Assembly: GCF_050859505.1 (NCBI RefSeq)
Contig: NZ_CP193934.1
Span: 1,674,001-1,738,000, forward strand
DNA length: 64,000 nucleotides
Direction: 5' to 3'
Source of the DNA: Marinirhabdus sp050859505
Lineage (GTDB): Bacteria > Bacteroidota > Bacteroidia > Flavobacteriales > Flavobacteriaceae
In this document: piece after piece, positions 16,152-23,348 of the stretch
Position numbering within the stretch: position 1 is the stretch's first letter
How the letters are laid out: each line of letters begins with the position of its first letter
The notes under the pieces: generated by a model
The model's database searches: none
What the model was told of the DNA's origin: nothing
The model's input: the letters and a program-made list of their open reading frames with translations, nothing else
Position numbers and translations under genes: made by a program

Positions 16152-16843
16152 TATTTTTTTACTGAAATATTAGTGAAATACAATTTAAAACCACCGGTAC
16201 TATCCTGGTGCATTGTGGCTATTTGTAAGCCGTTAAAATCTTCATACGCATCCCAAGTAGTCGTCATAGATGGTTTTTCGGCATTCCCTTGTCTAAAATT
16301 CCATTCTTTTACCTTAAAATCATTGTCATAGAAAAAATCGTATGCATCACCAGGGGTATAACCGCCTTCACTTCCGTAGGTGATGGTAATTTTGTTGAGC
16401 AGGTCTCCTGAGATAGGAGCCGCTTCTTTAGTCGCTTCCGAAATTTTCGTGCCCTCGTCCCAAACCAGATTGTAGGGTGCCAATAGCCAGTATTTGTCGT
16501 TAATAAAGGCAGCATCATATGGTTTCGAAACACTGTCCAGTTTATTTCGGTTAAAAGAAACGGTGTCTTGTGCATTACGCATCGTGATATCGTTTGTTTT
16601 GGGTTTCCAAGTCCAAGAGCGTTCGGAATGATTTCCGGCTCTATCTACATTAAATGTAAACTTTATTTCTGACACGTCTTTCCAATGTGCGATTCCATTT
16701 TCGTAAGCTATGGTCTGAGCTGCCGTGAGTTCTGGGTTTTTTTCAGGATTAGGGATAAATTCTACGCTATCGTTATTTTTGGTTGTTTCTTGGCAGGAAC
16801 TAAACAATACGGCAGATAGTAGTGTTAAGAGTAGTAGTTTCAT
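16151..16843 (-). CDS. Hypothetical lipoprotein coupled to kynU
   Basis: 230 residues with a lipoprotein signal (MKLLLLTLLSAVLFSSCQET, lipobox LFSSC). The mature part is rich in aromatic residues (WTWKP, KYWLLAPYNLVWDEG, YDFFYDNDFKVKEWNFRQG), suggesting a beta-rich ligand-binding protein. It resembles Flavobacteria lipoproteins that I recall under DUF6503, but I am not sure of that. It is the first gene of the kynurenine run, overlaps kynU by one base, and sits next to the paired palindromes at 16852-16904 that may control it. Function unknown. Confidence 0.8.
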   Translation of the reverse strand: MKLLLLTLLSAVLFSSCQETTKNNDSVEFIPNPEKNPELTAAQTIAYENGIAHWKDVSEIKFTFNVDRAGNHSERSWTWKPKTNDITMRNAQDTVSFNRNKLDSVSKPYDAAFINDKYWLLAPYNLVWDEGTKISEATKEAAPISGDLLNKITITYGSEGGYTPGDAYDFFYDNDFKVKEWNFRQGNAEKPSMTTTWDAYEDFNGLQIATMHQDSTGGFKLYFTNISVKK

Positions 16844-16851
16844 CTAAAATA

Positions 16852-16863
16852 TTTTACGTAAAA
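16852..16863. promoter_or_regulatory. Palindrome 1 of a candidate operator pair
   Basis: TTTTACGTAAAA, a perfect 12-bp palindrome centred at 16857.5. It overlaps a -7-like TATTTTTA (16859-16866, minus strand) for the lipoprotein-kynU genes and begins 9 bp before the lipoprotein start. Confidence 0.5.
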
Positions 16864-16890
16864 ATAAGAATTTGCAGGGCGATATGAATA

Positions 16891-16904
16891 TATTTACGTA
16901 AATA
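16891..16904. promoter_or_regulatory. Palindrome 2 of a candidate operator pair
   Basis: TATTTACGTAAATA, a perfect 14-bp palindrome centred at 16897.5, exactly 40 bp from palindrome 1 and sharing its core TTTACGTAAA. It overlaps a -7-like TATATTTA (16889-16896, plus strand) for the CDGSH gene that starts at 16919. Confidence 0.5.
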
Positions 16905-16918
16905 AAAACCCAAACAAA

Positions 16919-17086
16919 ATGACTGCAATAAACTTAATAGGAAAAGGACCGCTTATAGTACTTGGCGAACATACGGTAACACTGGAAGACGGTAGCCAAG
17001 TGGTAAAAGAAACCAGAGCTTCATACTGTCGTTGTGGAAGTAGTGAAAATTTTCCGTTTTGTGATGGGAGACATAAAGGTTTATAA
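16919..17086 (+). CDS. CDGSH iron-sulfur domain protein
   Basis: 55 residues, ATG 16919 to TAA 17084-17086. The C-terminal half carries the complete CDGSH signature: C37-x-C39 in SYCRCGSSENFPFCDGRH, with C48 and H52, which bind a labile 2Fe-2S cluster with three Cys and one His. Small single-motif CDGSH proteins of this kind are common in bacteria and are thought to act in iron/redox homeostasis. The downstream GNAT gene overlaps by one base (TAATG). Divergent from the lipoprotein-kynU genes with a 75-bp shared control region. Confidence 0.92.
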   Translation: MTAINLIGKGPLIVLGEHTVTLEDGSQVVKETRASYCRCGSSENFPFCDGRHKGL

Positions 17087-17361
17087 TGGAACTATCAATT
17101 TCAGAAAATAGAGAAAAAAGCCGTTTTGAAACCAAGCTTGATGGGAAAACCGCATTTATAGATTATAAACGAAAAAGCGATGTGATGTACCTCACGCATA
17201 CCGAGGTGCCGGAAGAATTAGGTGGAAAAGGAGTTGGCTCTTCATTAGTAAAATTTGCGCTGGAAGCGGCAAAGAAGGAAGGTAAAAAAGTAATTTCCCA
17301 ATGCTCTTTTGTAAGTGGGTATATAGAACGACATCCCAAATTTAAAGACTACCTTGTTTAA
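17086..17361 (+). CDS. Small GNAT N-acetyltransferase (YjdJ type)
   Basis: 91 residues, usual length for the compact Acetyltransf_CG/YjdJ subfamily. The acetyl-CoA loop is VPEELGGKGVGSSLVKFALE (Q/RxxGxG/A-type), preceded by the beta strand AFIDYKRKSDVMYLTHTEVP and followed by CSFVSGYIERHPKFKDYL, where Cys and the Y-I-x-x-H-P pattern are characteristic. The acceptor is unknown. It is translationally coupled to the CDGSH gene, and the two often neighbour each other in Bacteroidetes, so a shared stress role is plausible. Confidence 0.88.
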   Translation: MELSISENREKSRFETKLDGKTAFIDYKRKSDVMYLTHTEVPEELGGKGVGSSLVKFALEAAKKEGKKVISQCSFVSGYIERHPKFKDYLV

Positions 17362-17373
17362 AATAGCTCAAAA

Positions 17374-17408
17374 AAAAGACCTTTTTAATTCTATTAAAAA
17401 GGTCTTTT
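17374..17408. terminator. Bidirectional intrinsic terminator
   Basis: Perfect 16-bp stem with a 3-nt loop (arms 17374-17389 and 17393-17408, starting AAAAGACCTTTTTAAT), A- and T-rich on both sides, between the convergent GNAT gene (ends 17361) and the small lipoprotein gene (ends 17426). Confidence 0.9.
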
Positions 17409-17425
17409 CATATTTCAGCAAATAA

Positions 17426-17554
17426 TTAATCTACTGCATCTTCTACATCATCTGCAATTTTCTCAACAGTAGATTTCTCTCTGCAACTTATAAAAGAAGT
17501 TGCTGTAGCTGTTAGTAATCCTGCTGCTAGTAAAAATGTGAATACTTTTTTCAT
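17426..17554 (-). CDS. Small lipoprotein, 42 residues
   Basis: ATG 17554 to TAA 17426, MKKVFTFLLAAGLLTATATS then FISC and an acidic tail (VEKIADDVEDAVD). The lipobox-like FISC and short charged mature part suggest a tiny lipoprotein, somewhat like the entericidin-type or membrane-adaptor small proteins of Flavobacteria. It lies 46 bp after the decayed lmo0937-type gene in the same direction and is closed by the terminator at 17374-17408, so the two were probably one stress-related unit. Function unknown. Confidence 0.7.
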   Translation of the reverse strand: MKKVFTFLLAAGLLTATATSFISCREKSTVEKIADDVEDAVD

Positions 17555-17600
17555 GGTTTGATTTTTTAAATGTTTAATAAATGTACTAAATTTTTAGGGA

Positions 17601-17759
17601 TTATGGTTTACGACCTATTGCCAGTCGATACAATATCTCAATTACGGCAAGTGTAAGTAAAATATGGACTAGGCTTCCTGTAACCTCTCCAAATCCAAAA
17701 TAGCTAACGAGTCATCCTATAATTAATAGTACAATGGCAAGCCATAGTACCTCACCCAT
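17601..17759 (-). pseudogene. Decayed lmo0937-type membrane protein (in-frame TGA)
   Basis: A 53-codon frame, ATG 17759 to TAA 17601, exactly the same length as the intact gene at 1051-1209. Codon 16 is TGA where the paralogue has TGG (Trp): LLIIG-stop-LVSYFGFG against ILIVGWLIGFIGFG. Everything else is open and matches residue by residue (SLVHILLTLAVI against NLIHILLVIAVI). One base change explains the loss, so it looks recent. UGA is an ordinary stop here (for example the DUF2256 gene at 20836 ends in TGA), so read-through is not expected. A base-calling error is the alternative. Confidence 0.75.
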
Positions 17760-17869
17760 GGTTTTACTTATGTAACCATTTATATTATATAAAATAAATT
17801 TATGGATAAAACATTTTTAATTTAAGTTGTTTAACCTGTGTTTAACCCTCTCTGTTAAAGAGGTCCCAA

Positions 17870-19408
17870 CTAGAAGGAGTCTGGGTTTTCGATTATTTTG
17901 GCAGCCCGTTCCTTTAATGCTGAACGTTTCTCAGCCGGCATTTTTTCTAACAAACTCATCATCATATTCATACGCTGGTTATTTTTAAAATGTGCTTTTT
18001 TATCGTCTAAGAAATTCCAATACAAGCTGTTGAAAGGACAGGCGTCTTCTTCAGTTTTCTTGGATACTTTATAGTGACAGCCTTTACAATAATTGCTCAT
18101 TTTGTTAATGTAACTTCCGCTGGATACATATGGTTTTGTAGCCACGATGCCACCGTCTGCAAATTGGGACATTCCGCGAGTGTTAGTAATCTCAACCCAT
18201 TCTATGGCGTCTATATAAATCCCTAAATACCAGTGATCAACTTCGTCTGGATGGCATTGGGTGAGTAGCGCAAAATTACCTGTAATCATTAAGCGTTGTA
18301 TGTGGTGCGCATAGGCGTGCTCTAAACTTTGTTTTATCGCATGGTGGAGGCAATTCATTTTTGTGTGGGCGGTCCAGTAAAATTCTGGAAGTTTGTTTTG
18401 GTTGTCTAGTTTGTTGTATAGGCGATAGCCAGGCATTTCCTTCCAGTAAATACCACGCATATATTCACGCCAACCTACTATTTGGCGTACAAAGCCTTCC
18501 ACCTGCGAAATATGGATATCATTTTTATGCGCTCGCCAATGCCCAATAACCGAATCAATCACTTCTTTAGGGTGAAGCATTTTACTATTCATAGCAAAGG
18601 AAAGCCTGGAGTGGAAGACATACACGTGTTGCGTGTGCATGGCGTCCTGGTAGTCGCCAAAGTGGACCAACAACTTTTTACAGAAATAATGTAATACCGA
18701 AAGACCGTCCTCTCGTGATGTAGGCCAACTGAAATTAGTTTCTTTCACTTGTCCAATGGTTGTAACGCCAGCATCTTTTATGCGTTTTACAGTTGCTGAA
18801 ACGTCCTTTCTAAATCCACGCTCGTGTGGAATTTCATGCTCACCTTTCCATTTGTTACGGTTACTTTTGTCGAAGTTCCATTTACCACCTTCGGGATCTT
18901 TGTTGTTTACCATCATGATGTCATGCTTCTTGCGCATGTCACGATAGAAGTACTCCATGACCATTTCTTTTTTACCTTCGTAAAAGTCTTCAAGATCGGT
19001 ACGTGTGGTAAAGAAATGTTCCGTGTCAAACACTTCGGCTCCTATTTCAATATTTTTACAAAATTCTTTTAGTTGGACATCCAGCCTATATTCGTCGGGG
19101 AGTTGGTATTCAAATTGATCGAAGCTATATTTTTCTATGAGATATTCTAAGTTTTTTACGAGATCTTGCTGATTATCTTTATGGTCTAATGGGTAGTAAA
19201 TCACTTCGTGTCCTCTCTCTTTCAACCATGTAGCAAAATTTTCCATCGCTTCAAAAAAAGCAACTACTTTTTGGATGTGGTGCGTAGTATAATCTGTTTC
19301 TTGACGCATTTCTGCTATAAAATAAACAGAGTCTTTATGGGGGCTGTCAAACCACGAGTGTTTATGATTTAATTGATCGCCAAGAATAAGTCTAAGAGTT
19401 TTCATCAT
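17870..19408 (-). CDS. Iron-sulfur bacterial cryptochrome/photolyase (FeS-BCP, PhrB-like)
   Basis: 512 residues (a start one codon later is equally possible). N-terminal RLILGDQLNHKHSWF is typical of the FeS-BCP/CryB group, which repairs (6-4) photoproducts or senses light with FAD and a lumazine antenna. The cluster cysteines are all present: C353 (KMNCLHHAIKQ), C441 and C444 (NYCKGCHYKVS) and C457 (EDACPFNSLYWNFL); this spacing equals the 4Fe-4S ligands I recall for Agrobacterium PhrB (350/438/441/454). FAD-domain segments include VEGFVRQIVGWREYMRGIYW. A hexamer repeat abuts its start codon. Same strand as Cry-DASH, DUF2256 and flavin reductase. Confidence 0.95.
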   Translation of the reverse strand: MMKTLRLILGDQLNHKHSWFDSPHKDSVYFIAEMRQETDYTTHHIQKVVAFFEAMENFATWLKERGHEVIYYPLDHKDNQQDLVKNLEYLIEKYSFDQFEYQLPDEYRLDVQLKEFCKNIEIGAEVFDTEHFFTTRTDLEDFYEGKKEMVMEYFYRDMRKKHDIMMVNNKDPEGGKWNFDKSNRNKWKGEHEIPHERGFRKDVSATVKRIKDAGVTTIGQVKETNFSWPTSREDGLSVLHYFCKKLLVHFGDYQDAMHTQHVYVFHSRLSFAMNSKMLHPKEVIDSVIGHWRAHKNDIHISQVEGFVRQIVGWREYMRGIYWKEMPGYRLYNKLDNQNKLPEFYWTAHTKMNCLHHAIKQSLEHAYAHHIQRLMITGNFALLTQCHPDEVDHWYLGIYIDAIEWVEITNTRGMSQFADGGIVATKPYVSSGSYINKMSNYCKGCHYKVSKKTEEDACPFNSLYWNFLDDKKAHFKNNQRMNMMMSLLEKMPAEKRSALKERAAKIIENPDSF

Positions 19409-19442
19409 TGAAATTGAAATTGAGATTGAAATCGAAACTGAA
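19407..19442. repeat. Hexanucleotide tandem repeat at the 5' end of the photolyase gene
   Basis: Six consecutive ATTGAA-type units (two exact, one ATTGAG, then ATTGAA, ATCGAA, ACTGAA). On the coding (minus) strand they read TTCAAT and lead directly into the ATG at 19408, so the repeat forms the end of the 5' untranslated region. Confidence 0.8.
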
Positions 19443-19540
19443 TTCTGAGATCAATTTTGTGAAAATTATACAGTGTAAGGTTCCTGAGTGATTTTTAATT
19501 TTTGTGAAACAAAAAATTAGCAATTGTATCGATGGGCCTT

Positions 19541-20839
19541 TCATTTCAACCATACATTAACATATGCTCCGTTGGGATCGTAATTTTCGGCCTGTTTTTC
19601 AATATTAAATTTTCGGTCACGCGGATCATTACCAACACCTGAAACATATTGCCAATTTCCCCAATTGCTGTGCACGTCATAATCTATAAATAGACTTTCA
19701 AAATAGCTAGCGCCAATTCTCCAATCCTGTTGTAGTTCTTTAGCCCAGAAACTTGCCACGTTTTGCCTGCCACGATTGCTCATCCATCCGGTTTTGGCTA
19801 ATTCTTTCATATTGGCATTTACAAAATTGTATTTGGTTTTGCCTTCAATCCATTGTTCCTTTATTGCTTCGGAAATTTTCCAATTATATTTTTTTTCCAA
19901 AACCCCACCCATTGTAAAAAGTTTATCGCCGTATTTCAGCGATATAAATTTGAAGAAATCTCTCCAAATAAGCTCAAATACTATCCAATGAGTATCTTGA
20001 TTTTTCTTTACTTGTTTTTCAAATTTTTTGACTTCCCAGTAAATCATTCGTGGTGATATACTTCCGTTAGCTAACCAAGCCGAAAATTTTGAACTGTACT
20101 CTGTTCCAATAAGTTCGTTACGAGTTTGTTTGTAGGTAGCTATGTTTTGGGTCTCCCAAATATAGTTTTGAATTCGTTCCCTGCCTGCTGTTTCGCCTCC
20201 TTGAAATGGAAAAGCGGTGCGATGGTCTAATTTTGGAGGTTCCAGCCCTAGTGCTTGAAGCGAAGGGATTTTTGTAGTAAACTTCGCTATTTTTTCAGCT
20301 GAAATAGAACAGTTTTGCTTTTTTGGACTTTCAGCTAGCTCCCTTACTGAAGTGTATTTCTCACATTTTTTTCTGAATTCTGTAAATACCTTAGGAATCT
20401 TACTGAAATCATTATAAGGAATATCCTCAGGATGAAATAAAAACTGATCGTAATATTGGTGCCAAGCAACTTGTTCCGTACTCTTAGATTTTACAGCATT
20501 AGTGACTGAAACTTCCTCGCTTGTCCATTCGGTTTGGGAGAAGATATTTTTCACTTCAAAATTTGCTATTAAATTCGGGAAAACAACTTCTGGCTTGTCG
20601 TGAAATAGGAATAAGGGAATGGTTAGTGTCGAGAGTTTTTCCTGGAGGTTCGCAATACTTTCTATTAGAAATTGAGCTCGAAATGCACCTGTTTTTGGAA
20701 ATTCAAATTCAGTTTCGGCATAATGTCTTGGGTCAAAACAGTAGACGGCTATTACGTCACCTTCGGCTTTCATAGCTTCCGCTAAAGGTTTGTTGTCTTC
20801 AACCCTTAAATTGTTTCTAAACCAGACTAGTTGTGTCAT
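19541..20839 (-). CDS. DASH-family cryptochrome / photolyase
   Basis: 432 residues. N-terminal photolyase domain (TQLVWFRNNLRVEDNKPLAE, Rossmann-type antenna binding), then the FAD domain with GGETAGRERIQNYIWE, YKQTRNELIGTEYSSKFSAW and the highly conserved C-terminal run ending DYDVHSNWGNWQY. Its signature MKELAKTGWMSNRGRQNVAS and DWRIGASYFESL fit Cry-DASH, which repairs cyclobutane dimers in single-stranded DNA. The ATG overlaps the stop of the upstream DUF2256 gene by 4 bp (ATGA). Confidence 0.95.
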   Translation of the reverse strand: MTQLVWFRNNLRVEDNKPLAEAMKAEGDVIAVYCFDPRHYAETEFEFPKTGAFRAQFLIESIANLQEKLSTLTIPLFLFHDKPEVVFPNLIANFEVKNIFSQTEWTSEEVSVTNAVKSKSTEQVAWHQYYDQFLFHPEDIPYNDFSKIPKVFTEFRKKCEKYTSVRELAESPKKQNCSISAEKIAKFTTKIPSLQALGLEPPKLDHRTAFPFQGGETAGRERIQNYIWETQNIATYKQTRNELIGTEYSSKFSAWLANGSISPRMIYWEVKKFEKQVKKNQDTHWIVFELIWRDFFKFISLKYGDKLFTMGGVLEKKYNWKISEAIKEQWIEGKTKYNFVNANMKELAKTGWMSNRGRQNVASFWAKELQQDWRIGASYFESLFIDYDVHSNWGNWQYVSGVGNDPRDRKFNIEKQAENYDPNGAYVNVWLK

Positions 20840-20976
20840 ATACTTTTGTTTTTTCGGCAGCGTTCGCTACAATACACCACTTCATCCCAAATATTTTCCC
20901 ATTTTTTGCGCCAAGCAAAGGGGCGTTCACACACACGGCAAATTTTAGTAGGAAGATTGGGTTTTTTATGTGCCAT
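20836..20976 (-). CDS. DUF2256 small zinc-finger-like protein
   Basis: 46 residues, ATG 20976 to TGA 20836. MAHKKPNLPTKICRVCERPF then WRKKWENIWDEVVYCSERCR: four cysteines in two CxxC-type pairs (C13/C16 and C36/C40) likely bind zinc. DUF2256 genes typically sit beside photolyase/cryptochrome genes and this one overlaps Cry-DASH by 4 bp, so the two are made together. Function unknown; a partner or chaperone role for the photolyase is conceivable. It starts 3 bp after the flavin reductase stop. Confidence 0.92.
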   Translation of the reverse strand: MAHKKPNLPTKICRVCERPFAWRKKWENIWDEVVYCSERCRKNKSI

Positions 20977-20979
20977 GGA

Positions 20980-21597
20980 CTAATCGTTTGGTCGTGCATA
21001 GGTTTCTCGCTGTAGCAAACTTGGTAGCGTATATCCGTCAAGTCCGTTTATAGCGAGCGTATTGCCTTTGTCTAACTGAATAAACCCGTCGTCCTGCAGC
21101 ATTGCTTCTTTGCAGAATAGGTGTTTTATCTTCCCAATAATTAGCAGGCATTCGTTTTCTTTAATACAATACTCATTTACATACTCACACGCTATTTGGA
21201 CTGGAGAGCCTGTTACAAAGGGTGCAAAAAATTTTTCCTTATATTCTGAAACCAGCTGTGTTTTGTCAAATTCTGAAATACTACCGTCATATTTGGCACT
21301 CGTATGATGGGCATCTTTAATAATATCCTTGTGGACGTGATTGACAGTGAAGACCCCTGTTTTCTTCAAATTGTCATATGTATTTCTGGACACGGTAGTG
21401 GGACGTAGAATAAAACCCAATAACGGCGGATTACTTCCCAAATGAAGTACACTACTAAAAATGGCTACATTTTCGATGCCGTCTTTAGACCTTGTTGCGA
21501 TGAGGTTGGCAGATTTATATCCTGTGCAACTATTAATTAAGTTGATTCGGTGCAGTTTTTCTAATTGATCAATGGCGTTATTACTGAAATGTTTCAT
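20980..21597 (-). CDS. Flavin reductase family protein (FMN-binding split barrel)
   Basis: 205 residues. Features of the flavin reductase-like FMN-binding domain are present: SANLIATRSKDGIENVAIFS, the LGSNPPLLGFILRP strand and the TVSRNTYDNLKKTGVFTVNH motif. It probably reduces free FMN/FAD with NAD(P)H or stores flavin. Three bases separate it from DUF2256 and it heads the photolyase group, so it may supply reduced flavin or load FAD onto the downstream photolyases; that link is positional only. Divergent from a methyltransferase gene at 21674. Confidence 0.88.
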   Translation of the reverse strand: MKHFSNNAIDQLEKLHRINLINSCTGYKSANLIATRSKDGIENVAIFSSVLHLGSNPPLLGFILRPTTVSRNTYDNLKKTGVFTVNHVHKDIIKDAHHTSAKYDGSISEFDKTQLVSEYKEKFFAPFVTGSPVQIACEYVNEYCIKENECLLIIGKIKHLFCKEAMLQDDGFIQLDKGNTLAINGLDGYTLPSLLQRETYARPND

Positions 21598-21673
21598 TGG
21601 TTAAAAGTAAACTTTGTCTATCAAAAGGCTTTAAAGATTAAACAAAATTTAACTTACTATCTTTCGCTTCTAA

Positions 21674-22480
21674 ATGAATACCATGAATATAAAAAAGGCA
21701 TTTGAGACAAATAAAAAAACGTGGGAACAAAAAGTAGCCATACACGCACAGAGTGATTTCTATTTTTTAGAAGAATTTAAAAAGGGAAAATCTTCATTAA
21801 ACCTATTTGAATTGGAAGCGTTGGGCGATGTGTCTGGAAAAAGTATGTTGCACTTACAATGTCATTTTGGACAAGATACACTTAGCTGGAGTAGGATGGG
21901 AGCTACATGTACAGGGGTCGATATTTCTGAAGAAGGAGTAAAGTTAGCTCAATCTTTAAATAAAGAATTACAGTTAGATGCCAATTTTGTATGCTGTAAT
22001 GTTTTGGAGACTTCTCAACATATTTCTGAAACCTTTGATATTGTTTTTACAAGCTACGGAACCATTGGCTGGTTGCCAGATTTAAAACCTTGGGCACAGA
22101 TGATTGCTGAACGCTTGAAACCTGGCGGTGTTTTTTATATAGTAGAATTTCACCCCATCCCTTGGATGTTCGATTATACCGTTTCGCCACCTAAGTTAAC
22201 ATACGGTTATCAGCAAAAAGAAGCTATTTACGAAGAATACCAAGGTACTTACGCCAATACAAATTCTAAGATGATTAGCAAAGAATATGGCTGGAACCAT
22301 AGTTTGGGAGAAGTAATTACATGCCTAGCTACCGCAGGACTTACCATTGAGTTTCTAAGAGAACACGCTGTTTCGCCGTATGCTATATTTCCTAATTTGG
22401 AAAAGAATGCTGAAGGTTTGTTTGAAATGTCCGGTGGATTGTACCCGCTTTTGTTTGAGATAAAAGCAATAAAGAAATAA
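21674..22480 (+). CDS. Class I SAM-dependent methyltransferase
   Basis: 268 residues (a start three codons later at 21683 is possible). SAM motifs: MLHLQCHFGQDTLSWSRMGA (motif I), VDISEEGVKLA, FDIVFTSYGTIGWLPDL (post-motif) and LKPGGVFYIVEF. The substrate cannot be told from the sequence; the family includes small-molecule methyltransferases. It is monocistronic, closed by a hairpin at 22485-22515 shared with the convergent msrA. Confidence 0.88.
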   Translation: MNTMNIKKAFETNKKTWEQKVAIHAQSDFYFLEEFKKGKSSLNLFELEALGDVSGKSMLHLQCHFGQDTLSWSRMGATCTGVDISEEGVKLAQSLNKELQLDANFVCCNVLETSQHISETFDIVFTSYGTIGWLPDLKPWAQMIAERLKPGGVFYIVEFHPIPWMFDYTVSPPKLTYGYQQKEAIYEEYQGTYANTNSKMISKEYGWNHSLGEVITCLATAGLTIEFLREHAVSPYAIFPNLEKNAEGLFEMSGGLYPLLFEIKAIKK

Positions 22481-22484
22481 AAAA

Positions 22485-22515
22485 AACCTGACGAGTTTTG
22501 AAAACGGTCAGGTTT
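22485..22515. terminator. Bidirectional terminator between methyltransferase and msrA
   Basis: 9-bp perfect stem AAACCTGAC (22485-22493) with GTCAGGTTT (22507-22515); the loop itself can form GTTTTGAAAAC. A-run before and T after, between convergent genes. Confidence 0.85.
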
Positions 22516-22539
22516 ATAAAATATATTAATTATTAACGC

Positions 22540-23220
22540 TTAGTGTGCAGCGTCTTTCAATAGCTCTGGAAATTTTTTCTGAAACCTTCTTAGTCTAGGA
22601 ACAGACACATTTTGAATATATCCATGATTTGGGTTAAGGCGTTCAAAATCCTGGTGATAGGCTTCTCCTATCCAAAACTTTTGGAAAGGTACTACCTGTG
22701 CGGCTACCTTGCCTTCCCCTAACTCTTTTTCAAGTTCTGCAACTTTGGTTTCGATAATCTTTTTCTGCGCATCATTCTGATAAAAAATAATAGAACGATA
22801 CTGTGAGCCGTTATCTGGTCCTTGGCCATTTACTTGTGTGATATTTTGTGAGCCAAAATATACATCCACTAATTGCTTAAAGCTTACAATAGTTGGATTA
22901 TAGATAATCTCTACAGCTTCTGCGTGACCTGTACGTCCTGTGTTACTGGCTTCGTATGTAGGATTTTCAGTATGCCCACCGCTATATCCAGAAATTGATT
23001 CTTCCACACCCTTTACACTTTCGTAAATTGCTTCTACACACCAAAAACATCCACTTGCGAAGTACGCTTTTTCTAAACCATTTTCGGCAGGGATTTCTAC
23101 AGGTTTTTGTGTGTTTTGAGCTTGTGTCTCGTCTTTCTTGTTGCCTTCGTTGCTGGATTGGCAAGAGGCTTGCATGATAAGTGCTATGAATACGAATGCA
23201 ATAGAAAATATTTTTTTCAT
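22540..23220 (-). CDS. msrA: Peptide-methionine (S)-S-oxide reductase, lipoprotein form
   Basis: 226 residues. N-terminal lipoprotein signal (MKKIFSIAFVFIALIMQASC) and a ~25-residue polar linker, then the MsrA domain with the catalytic GCFWC motif (FASGCFWCVEAIYESVKGV), GYSGGHTENPTYE and GHAEAVEIIY, AYHQDF near the end. It repairs methionine-S-sulfoxide; the signal peptide places it in the periplasm or outer membrane. No MsrB is adjacent. Confidence 0.95.
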   Translation of the reverse strand: MKKIFSIAFVFIALIMQASCQSSNEGNKKDETQAQNTQKPVEIPAENGLEKAYFASGCFWCVEAIYESVKGVEESISGYSGGHTENPTYEASNTGRTGHAEAVEIIYNPTIVSFKQLVDVYFGSQNITQVNGQGPDNGSQYRSIIFYQNDAQKKIIETKVAELEKELGEGKVAAQVVPFQKFWIGEAYHQDFERLNPNHGYIQNVSVPRLRRFQKKFPELLKDAAH

Positions 23221-23277
23221 AATAATTTTTATTTTTTCTGTTGGTCGGTTATATCCCGAATACTTTCACTTAAGGTA

Positions 23278-23310
23278 ATAAAAAAAGCCTTCACGTAGTG
23301 TGAAGGCTTT
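23278..23310 (-). terminator. Intrinsic terminator of the Nif3-zinc-ribbon operon
   Basis: Perfect 11-bp stem AAAGCCTTCAC (23284-23294) with GTGAAGGCTTT (23300-23310), 5-nt loop; leftward T-run from A23278-A23286. It lies 38 bp after the stop at 23349. Confidence 0.85.
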
Positions 23311-23348
23311 GTTATAGTTTGTACTCGACTCGCTTGGGAGTAGAAGGC

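Noticed and set aside
17713..17715. TGA in the small membrane gene read as selenocysteine or Trp
   Set aside because: No SECIS-like hairpin follows, no selenium genes are seen, and TGA serves as a normal stop in other genes of the window.
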